Assembly: GCA_905201285.1 (NCBI GenBank)
Contig: CAJKNM010000018.1
Span: 1 to 24,755, forward strand
Length of the DNA stretch: 24,755 bases
Source of the DNA: an uncultured Eubacteriales bacterium
GTDB taxonomy: Bacteria > Bacillota > Clostridia > Monoglobales > Monoglobaceae
Direction of reading: 5' to 3'
Part shown: piece by piece, positions 8,093 through 13,971 of the stretch
How the letters are laid out: each line of letters starts with the position of its first letter
Numbering within the stretch: position 1 is the first letter of the stretch
The notes under the pieces: model-generated
What the model was told of the DNA's origin: nothing
Database searches by the model: none
Seen by the model: only the letters and a program-made list of their open reading frames with translations
Position numbers and translations under genes: made by a program

Positions 8093-8461
8093 CTATCTGC
8101 TGACAGCGTCAGCGGCCGAATTATCTGAATTTATTCTGATAACTATTTTATTAGGCAGACACACAATCGGATACGCCCCGCTTGATATTGCACCCTGCTT
8201 TACGCAAAGCTTATCGGGGCAATCAGCCGACTTCATAGAAATTCTTCCTTCCTCGACCAAAAGAATGTTTGTATGTCCGTCTTTTTCAATCGGATATTCA
8301 TAAGGTGAATCGATGTTTCTGAGGCTGATCTCAGCTATCTTTTCGCCGGCCGAGTACACTTCGGCGGTTTTACCGCCGCTGTATCTGTATGCAATATACG
8401 TTGCGGCCGCACTTACGCAAATTATCAGCGATATTATCGCAATGAGTATTTTGTGATTCAT
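8093..8461 (-). CDS. NusG domain II-containing exported/membrane-anchored protein
   Basis: 122 residues. A single N-terminal hydrophobic segment (about residues 4-24) is followed by an extracellular domain. The motif CPDKLCVKQG and the later PIVCLPNK are the hallmark of the NusG-II family: three conserved cysteines and a CLPN turn. This domain shares its fold with domain II of some NusG proteins but is not a transcription factor. Its role is unknown; the cysteines and genomic company suggest a redox-linked membrane system. The start at 8461 has AGAGG about seven bases upstream on the - strand. It is the first gene of a two-gene operon with the Gx-type protein, driven by the promoter at 8527-8555, giving a leader of about 60 nt. 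Confidence 0.85.
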   Translation of the reverse strand: MNHKILIAIISLIICVSAAATYIAYRYSGGKTAEVYSAGEKIAEISLRNIDSPYEYPIEKDGHTNILLVEEGRISMKSADCPDKLCVKQGAISSGAYPIVCLPNKIVIRINSDNSAADAVSR

Positions 8462-8526
8462 AGTGTACCTCTATATTATAGTAAATTTTAATGAAATTTT
8501 GTGTTAATTCTATCGTACATAACCAA

Positions 8527-8555
8527 ATCATAACGAATTTCCGGAAATTTGTCAA
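8527..8555 (-). promoter_or_regulatory. Promoter of the NusG-II/Gx operon with internal palindrome
   Basis: On the - strand TTGACA (8550-8555) and TATGAT (8527-8532) are 17 bases apart. The spacer contains a perfect 14-bp palindrome, AATTTCCGGAAATT, at 8536-8549, abutting the -35 box. Such placement is typical of a repressor operator, but the regulator is unknown. Confidence 0.8.
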
Positions 8556-8572
8556 GTTTTTAATAGAAACGC

Positions 8573-8601
8573 TTGTTTTTTGTCGCTCCAAATGGTATAC
8601 T
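8573..8601 (+). promoter_or_regulatory. Promoter of the nicotinate phosphoribosyltransferase gene
   Basis: TTGTTT (8573-8578) and TATACT (8596-8601) are separated by 17 bases, with an extended -10 TGG before TATACT. The -35 is poor, so this may be a regulated or weaker promoter. The -35 boxes of this and the divergent - strand promoter are only 17 bases apart. GGTATA (8594-8599) is complementary to TATACC (8624-8629) further into the leader. Confidence 0.6.
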
Positions 8602-8661
8602 ATATACATATAAATTGAGTAAATATACCAATAAATATATTGAAAAGGAATTGATTATAAA

Positions 8662-10092
8662 ATGAACCATACAATGCTCACTGATTTTTATGAGCTGACG
8701 ATGGCTAACGGATACTTCCGCGAGGGCATCGGTGATAAAATCGCATACTTTGATATGTTCTTCCGAAACGTGCCCGATATGGGCGGCTTTGCCATTATGG
8801 CGGGGGTTGAACAGCTTATCGAATATATGAACAACCTGAGGTTCAGCGATGCTGATATTGATTACCTTCGTTCAAAGGGAATCTTTGACGAGGCATTTTT
8901 GGATTATCTTAAAAATTTTAAATTTGAATGTGACGTTTGGGCAATCCCCGAGGGTACTCCTATTTTTCCGAATGAACCTATAGTTACCGTCAGAGGGCCG
9001 CTTCTTCAGGCACAATTCCTTGAAACTATGGTGCTTCTTACTATCAATCACCAAAGTCTTATAGCAACAAAGAGCAACCGAATAGTTCGTGCGGCGGGCG
9101 GAAGGCCTGTTATGGAATTCGGCTCACGCAGAGCGCAGGGCTATGACGGCGCAATCTATGGGGCAAGGGCCGCATACATCGGCGGTGTCTGCGGAACGGC
9201 GTGTACCATCTCGGATCAAATGTTCTCCGTTCCGGCTCTCGGCACAATGGCACACAGCTGGGTTCAGTCGTTTGACAGTGAATATGACGCATTCGCGGCC
9301 TACGCAAAGTGTTATCCCGATAACTGTGTTCTTCTCATAGATACTTATAACGTTCTAAAGAGCGGCTTGCCTAACGCAATCCGCGTGTTTAATGATATTT
9401 TAAAGCCGCTGGGAATCACAAACTGCGGCATCAGAATTGACAGCGGTGACATAACCTATCTCACACGGAAGTGCCGAAAGATACTTGACGAAGCAGGTTG
9501 GGAATCCGCAAAAATTGTTATCTCAAATTCACTTGATGAATATATCATCGGTGACATCCTGCGCCAGGGGGCGTGTATCGACTCATTCGGCGTCGGCGAA
9601 AGGCTGATAACTTCAAGATCTGAACCTGTATTCGGAGGGGTATATAAGCTTGTTGCCGTTGAGGAGGATGAGAAAATCATCCCCAAAATTAAAATAAGTG
9701 AGAATGTTTCTAAGATTACCACCCCATATTTTAAAACGCCCTACCGTCTTTTTTCAAAAGAAACAGGAATGGCAATAGCCGATGTTCTGACAACATATGA
9801 TGAAGAGATTGACGAAAACGGCGAGTATGAAATCTTTGACCCGAGCAACACCTGGAAGAGAAAGACTTTGACAAACTTTGAAGTAAGACCCCTTCAGGTT
9901 CAGCTTTACGATAAGGGAAGGTGTGTATACGAATCACCGTCACTTGATGAAATCAAGAAGTATTGTGAAAAAGAAGTCGCAACAATTTGGGATGAGGTTA
10001 AAAGGTTTGAAAACCCCCACGAATACTATGTTGATATGTCACAGAAGCTTTGGGATATAAGATATGAGCTTTTGGCGGGATATAATTCATAA
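8662..10092 (+). CDS. pncB: Nicotinate phosphoribosyltransferase (EC 6.3.4.21)
   Basis: 476 residues; start ATG 8662 with AAAAGGA at about 8643-8649. The enzyme joins nicotinate and PRPP, with ATP hydrolysis, to give nicotinate mononucleotide for NAD salvage in the cytoplasm. The N-terminus (MLTDFYELTMANGYF) and FGSRRAQG at about residue 153 are diagnostic. GTMAHSWVQ at 194-202 contains the histidine (His198) expected to be phosphorylated during catalysis. NAIRVFNDIL and IRIDSGD follow in the phosphate-binding half. Length is normal for the Gram-positive type. It is divergently transcribed from the NusG-II operon and followed after 63 bases by a PRPP synthase gene, which supplies its co-substrate. 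No NiaR-like operator was recognised. Assignment is firm. Confidence 0.95.
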   Translation: MNHTMLTDFYELTMANGYFREGIGDKIAYFDMFFRNVPDMGGFAIMAGVEQLIEYMNNLRFSDADIDYLRSKGIFDEAFLDYLKNFKFECDVWAIPEGTPIFPNEPIVTVRGPLLQAQFLETMVLLTINHQSLIATKSNRIVRAAGGRPVMEFGSRRAQGYDGAIYGARAAYIGGVCGTACTISDQMFSVPALGTMAHSWVQSFDSEYDAFAAYAKCYPDNCVLLIDTYNVLKSGLPNAIRVFNDILKPLGITNCGIRIDSGDITYLTRKCRKILDEAGWESAKIVISNSLDEYIIGDILRQGACIDSFGVGERLITSRSEPVFGGVYKLVAVEEDEKIIPKIKISENVSKITTPYFKTPYRLFSKETGMAIADVLTTYDEEIDENGEYEIFDPSNTWKRKTLTNFEVRPLQVQLYDKGRCVYESPSLDEIKKYCEKEVATIWDEVKRFENPHEYYVDMSQKLWDIRYELLAGYNS

Positions 10093-10155
10093 AACGTAAT
10101 TTATTAGCTTATTTATATACAATTTATTTAAAAGTGTGAAAGGAATTGAAAACCA

Positions 10156-11295
10156 ATGGGAACTATAGAAAAATCATATGATCTCGGAAGGCTCGGCGTA
10201 ATCGGTATGCGCGGCTGTGAGGAGATGACATGCAAGGTAAATGAGCATTTGAAAAAATTTAACGAAGACAACATAGACGGAAACTTTGAAACGTTTATAA
10301 TTCCCGTAAATTGTCCGAGATTCGGTACGGGTGAAGCAAAGGCAATGATTATGCACTCAATCAGAACCTATGACATCTATATTATTATGGATGCGTTTAA
10401 CTATGGTGTAACGTATAATATCTACGGACAGGAAAGGCCGATGAGCCCTGATGATCACTATCAGGATTTAAAACGTATCATTGCGGCGATGGGCGGAAAG
10501 GCACGGCGCATAACCGTTATTATGCCTATGCTCTATGAGGGACGTCAGCATAAAAGGGTTGCGCGCGAGTCGCTTGACTGTGCGCTTATGCTTCAGGAGC
10601 TCAGTAATATGGGTGTTAGCAATATCATCACATTTGACGCGCATGACGCCAGGGTTCAGAACTCAATACCGCTCTGCGGCTTTGAAAACGTGCACCCTAC
10701 ATACCAAATGATAAAGGCGTGCTTAAAATACGATGAAAAAATCATTCTTGACAAAGAAAACACCATGATTGTATCTCCCGACGAAGGGGCGATGGGCAGA
10801 TGTATGTACTATTCATCAGTTCTCGGTATGAACCTCGGAACCTTCTATAAACGCCGTGACTATTCCACCATTATAAACGGAAAGAACCCGATTGTCGCTC
10901 ACGAATTTTTGGGTAACGATATTGACGGCAAGGATATAATCGTTGTAGACGATATGATTGCTTCCGGTGAGTCTATGATTGACGTTTGCAGAGAACTTAA
11001 AGCCCGCAATGCAAAAAAAGTTATTGTCTTTGCTACATTCGGTCTCTTCACTGAGGGAATCGAAAAATTCAATAAAGCAAACGAAGAAGGCCTGTTCGAC
11101 GCGGTGTTCACCACCAATCTGGTGTATCGCTCGCCCGAACTTAAGGCGGCACCGTGGTATCACGAGGTAGATATGTCTAAGTATATCGCTCTGATTATCA
11201 AACAGCTCAATGATGAAACATCAATCAGCAACCTTCTTACTCCTATCTCCAGAATAGAGAGAATTCTTGATAAATACAGAAATAAGGCTCAGTAA
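10156..11295 (+). CDS. Ribose-phosphate pyrophosphokinase (PRPP synthase), divergent long type
   Basis: 379 residues, starting at ATG 10156 with AAAGGA about ten bases upstream. PRPP synthase converts ribose 5-phosphate and ATP to PRPP and AMP. The fold is recognisable: a metal/ATP block FDAHDARVQNSIP at about residues 160-172 (equivalent to DLHAGQIQGFF), KRRDYS in the middle, and VVDDMIASGESMIDV at 263-277 in place of the usual DDMIDTGGT PRPP loop. Canonical bacterial Prs is about 315 residues; this longer class is found in Clostridia, often beside another copy. Proximity to pncB suggests it supplies PRPP for NAD salvage. The altered loop means that activity should not be assumed identical to canonical Prs; a regulatory paralogue is a possible alternative. 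No symbol is given, since prs usually denotes the canonical enzyme. Confidence 0.87.
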   Translation: MGTIEKSYDLGRLGVIGMRGCEEMTCKVNEHLKKFNEDNIDGNFETFIIPVNCPRFGTGEAKAMIMHSIRTYDIYIIMDAFNYGVTYNIYGQERPMSPDDHYQDLKRIIAAMGGKARRITVIMPMLYEGRQHKRVARESLDCALMLQELSNMGVSNIITFDAHDARVQNSIPLCGFENVHPTYQMIKACLKYDEKIILDKENTMIVSPDEGAMGRCMYYSSVLGMNLGTFYKRRDYSTIINGKNPIVAHEFLGNDIDGKDIIVVDDMIASGESMIDVCRELKARNAKKVIVFATFGLFTEGIEKFNKANEEGLFDAVFTTNLVYRSPELKAAPWYHEVDMSKYIALIIKQLNDETSISNLLTPISRIERILDKYRNKAQ

Positions 11296-11326
11296 TCCGC
11301 AGGGCCGGAAAGGTCGGCAACAATAA

Positions 11327-12754
11327 ATGAAGGATAAGACATCTAAATATATAAGCGATGCCGAAATGCAGAAGCAAAAGGAGTATATAGCCAAAATTCA
11401 CGCAGAAGTGGAACGCGCAGGCCGCGTTCCTTTGGCGTTTGTAGAGACTTATGGCTGTCAGCAGAACACAAGCGACAGCGAAAAGATAAAAGGAATGCTC
11501 TCCGATATGGGCTTTGATTTTTGTGATAAGCCGGACGACGCGGATTTTATACTCTATAACACCTGTGCCGTGCGTGAAAACGCCGAGCTTCGCGTGTTCG
11601 GTAATCTCGGGGCGCTTAAGAACATTAAACGCCGCCGCGAAAACGAAAACAGAAATGTAATAATAGCGGTGTGCGGCTGTATGATGCAGCAGGAGCATAT
11701 AGCAAAACGAATAAAGTCTAAATACAAACACGTTGATTTGGTTTTCGGAACTCACGCTCTGTATCGCTTTCCTCAGCTTCTTGACGGGGTTATGGCCGGC
11801 GGCAGGATATTCGACATCGAGAACAGCGACGGCGCGGTGTTTGAGGATATAAGCTATAAACGCGATGGAATTCCCCTCGCTAAAATCCCGATTATGTACG
11901 GTTGTAATAACTTCTGTACATATTGTATTGTTCCGTATGTCAGAGGAAGGGAACGAAGCCGAAGCGCTGAAAAAATTCTGGCCGAGGTCAGGGACGTTGC
12001 CTCAAAAGGCTATCGCGAGGTTATGCTCTTGGGTCAGAACGTCAATTCCTATGGCAATGATTTAGAGACGGGGCTCAGCTTTCCTCAGCTTCTGCGCGAG
12101 GTATGCCGCGTTGAGGGGATAGAACGCGTGAGGTTTATGACCTCGCACCCTAAGGATATATCAGACGAACTGATTGAGACAATGGCAGAGGAAAAAAAGA
12201 TTTGCAATCAGCTTCATCTTCCCGTTCAGTCGGGTTCAGACAGGGTCTTAAAGCTTATGAACCGAAAATATACCGCCGAGCAGTATTTAAGCATTGTTAA
12301 AAAGGTCAGAGCCGCAATACCCAACATTGTGCTGACAACCGACATCATCGTCGGCTTTCCCGGAGAAACGAACGAGGACTTTGAAGAAACGCTCAATATT
12401 TTAAAGGAAGTCGAATATGACACCATATTTTCGTTCATCTTCTCAAAGCGGGAGGGAACGCCCGCCGCAAGGATGGAGGATTGTTTAACCGATGAAGAAA
12501 AGCATCGTAATTTCGACCGTATGCTTGAGCTTCAGAATGAGATTTCACGCCGCAAGAACGAGGCGTATACCGGAACCGTTCAACAGGTTTTAACCGAGGG
12601 CGCAAGCAAGACGAATCCCGAAACAATGACGGGAAGAACCGAGGGGGGCAAGGTGGTAAACTTTAAGGCGAAGGATTGCGCTGTCGGTCAAATAGTAAAT
12701 GTAAAAATCACAAACGCTCAGACCTGGTCGCTGACCGGTGAAGTAGCGGAATAA
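11327..12754 (+). CDS. miaB: tRNA-2-methylthio-N6-dimethylallyladenosine synthase
   Basis: 475 residues. This radical-SAM methylthiotransferase adds a 2-methylthio group to i6A37 of tRNAs reading UNN codons. The N-terminal UPF0004 domain carries cluster cysteines Cys44 (ETYGCQQN), Cys80 (NTCAVRE) and Cys118 (CGCMMQQ). The radical SAM site is Cys193/Cys197/Cys200 in YGCNNFCTYCIVPYVRGRERS, and SHPKDIS and FPGETNEDF follow. A C-terminal TRAM domain ends at TNAQTWSLTGE. NTCAVRE and the length separate MiaB from MtaB and RimO. The start ATG 11327 has GGAAAGG about ten bases upstream. It opens a run that also contains miaA, whose product makes the i6A substrate, and mutS/mutL. Assignment is firm. 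Confidence 0.95.
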   Translation: MKDKTSKYISDAEMQKQKEYIAKIHAEVERAGRVPLAFVETYGCQQNTSDSEKIKGMLSDMGFDFCDKPDDADFILYNTCAVRENAELRVFGNLGALKNIKRRRENENRNVIIAVCGCMMQQEHIAKRIKSKYKHVDLVFGTHALYRFPQLLDGVMAGGRIFDIENSDGAVFEDISYKRDGIPLAKIPIMYGCNNFCTYCIVPYVRGRERSRSAEKILAEVRDVASKGYREVMLLGQNVNSYGNDLETGLSFPQLLREVCRVEGIERVRFMTSHPKDISDELIETMAEEKKICNQLHLPVQSGSDRVLKLMNRKYTAEQYLSIVKKVRAAIPNIVLTTDIIVGFPGETNEDFEETLNILKEVEYDTIFSFIFSKREGTPAARMEDCLTDEEKHRNFDRMLELQNEISRRKNEAYTGTVQQVLTEGASKTNPETMTGRTEGGKVVNFKAKDCAVGQIVNVKITNAQTWSLTGEVAE

Positions 12755-12775
12755 CACATAAAAAGAGAGGTGCAT

Positions 12776-12847
12776 ATGATTTATAAAAATATTGATATAC
12801 ACAACTGCAGAGAGCTGTGCCGAAACGATTAAACGGGGCTTTATCAA
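12776..12847 (+). pseudogene. Detached N-terminal fragment of the SGNH hydrolase gene
   Basis: A good ribosome binding site (AGAGAGG at 12764-12770) leads to ATG 12776, which opens only 18 codons (MIYKNIDIHNCRELCRND) before TAA at 12830-12832. The fragment is in the same frame as the hydrolase ORF that follows, and the translation beyond the stop (TGLYQMSRIP) continues what looks like the normal start of this SGNH family. The simplest reading is that the original start codon is 12776 and the gene has acquired a nonsense mutation. A sequencing error or a functional short upstream ORF is possible. Confidence 0.6.
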
Positions 12848-13504
12848 ATGTCGCGTATTCCGCTTGAACTGAATGGTAAAATCGCAGGCAACGCGTTTCA
12901 AGACAGCGGTGTGGAGCTTCGATTTGTACCGACAGACGATGAAATTCCGAGCTGCCGGTATCTGGCATACGGTTCGTCAATAACCCACGGAAGCCTGGCT
13001 ATGGTACAGCCGAACACGTATGTTTCAAGGGTCGGCGAGGCTTTTAACGCGGACGTTATAAATATGGGCTTTGCCGGGAACGCAAGGCTTGAACCCGAAA
13101 CGGCTGAATATATCGCAAACGATTGTTATTTTGACTTTGCGACAATAGAAATGGGTATAAATATATTGAATATAGACTGTAATGATTTTGAAAACCGTGT
13201 TCGGAATTTTGTAGGCACAATCGCAAGAGCGCACAGCGATAAGCCGATATTCTGCACAGATGTATTTTATATGCATCTGGATATGGAACAGGGCGATGTG
13301 CCGGATTGTAAGCCGCGTGCTTTCAGAGAGATAGTCAAGTGCGTCACGGACGAGCTTAACCTTCCGAATGTCACATATATCTGCAGAACGGATTTGATGT
13401 ACGGCAGCAGGTTTTTGTCACAGGACGGAACTCACCCGAACGCAAGGGGAATGGAAGAGATTTCGAGAAACCTGATAAAGATAATTGAGACCAAGATAGA
13501 CTAA
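12848..13504 (+). CDS. SGNH/GDSL-type esterase core, truncated or degraded
   Basis: 218 residues from ATG 12848, which lies 16 bases after an in-frame TAA and has only a weak GGGG upstream. The SGNH catalytic blocks are intact: GSSITHG with Ser44, a Gly in NMGFAGN (72-78), GIN with Asn105 in IEMGIN, and DGTHPN with Asp193/His196. Such hydrolases remove acetyl or other acyl groups from carbohydrates or lipids; the substrate cannot be read here. In related proteins, as I recall them, an N-terminal beta-sandwich domain of roughly 100 residues lies between the GVELRFV-like strand and the catalytic serine. Here only about ten residues separate them (PTDDEIPSCRY), suggesting an in-frame internal deletion as well. 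The core may still be expressed by reinitiation after the upstream stop. The gene is an outsider between miaB and the ylbF-family gene. Confidence 0.7.
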   Translation: MSRIPLELNGKIAGNAFQDSGVELRFVPTDDEIPSCRYLAYGSSITHGSLAMVQPNTYVSRVGEAFNADVINMGFAGNARLEPETAEYIANDCYFDFATIEMGINILNIDCNDFENRVRNFVGTIARAHSDKPIFCTDVFYMHLDMEQGDVPDCKPRAFREIVKCVTDELNLPNVTYICRTDLMYGSRFLSQDGTHPNARGMEEISRNLIKIIETKID

Positions 13505-13542
13505 AACAAATAAAAATCTAAATATTGAAAGGAAATAAAGAT

Positions 13543-13941
13543 ATGTCTAAAGAACAGATATTTGAAAAAGCACAGGAAATAGCCGATTTAATTGCGCACA
13601 GCGACGAAAAGAAGGCGGCACAGGAGGCAAGCCGTCACCTTATGGAGGACAAAGAAGCATCAGAGCTTATAAGCGGCTATAACGAAAAAAGAGACGCGAA
13701 GATTTCAGAGTATCAGGGCAAGGAACCGACCCAGGAGGATATAGAGGCTGTAAACGAGTATCTTCAGGGCGAGTTTAACAAAATAATGAAGAATCAGATT
13801 ATACACGATTATGTTCAGGCAACAAGAACGTTTGAGATGATGCTCAGTCAGATGGACAATATCATAAAACAAGGTGTAGCCCCCGAACACAGCGGCGGCT
13901 GCGGCTGTTCGTGTGATTCGTGTTCGGGTTGTAACCATTAA
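13543..13941 (+). CDS. YlbF/YmcA family protein with Cys-rich C-terminal tail
   Basis: 132 residues; ATG 13543 is preferred to the in-frame TTG 13525 because GAAAGGA at 13527-13533 is well placed for it. The body is a predicted alpha-helical, charged domain of the Com_YlbF family (AQEIADLIAHSDE, SGYNEKRDAKISEY, NQIIHDYVQATRTFEMML). In Bacillus subtilis YlbF, YmcA and YaaT form a cytoplasmic complex that binds iron-sulfur clusters and affects mRNA processing by RNase Y, competence, sporulation and biofilm formation. B. subtilis ymcA lies between miaB and mutS, and this gene has the same position, so orthology to ymcA is plausible. The tail GGCGCSCDSCSGCNH has five cysteines and a terminal histidine, suited to metal or cluster binding. 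The function in this organism is inferred. Confidence 0.82.
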   Translation: MSKEQIFEKAQEIADLIAHSDEKKAAQEASRHLMEDKEASELISGYNEKRDAKISEYQGKEPTQEDIEAVNEYLQGEFNKIMKNQIIHDYVQATRTFEMMLSQMDNIIKQGVAPEHSGGCGCSCDSCSGCNH

Positions 13942-13971
13942 TATTTAAGTCTTTAGGACGGAGGAAGTCAA

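Noticed and set aside
8475..8480. TATAAT-like hexamer on the - strand just before the NusG-II gene
   Set aside because: It has no -35 partner and would place the transcript start inside the ribosome binding site; the promoter at 8527-8555 is much better.
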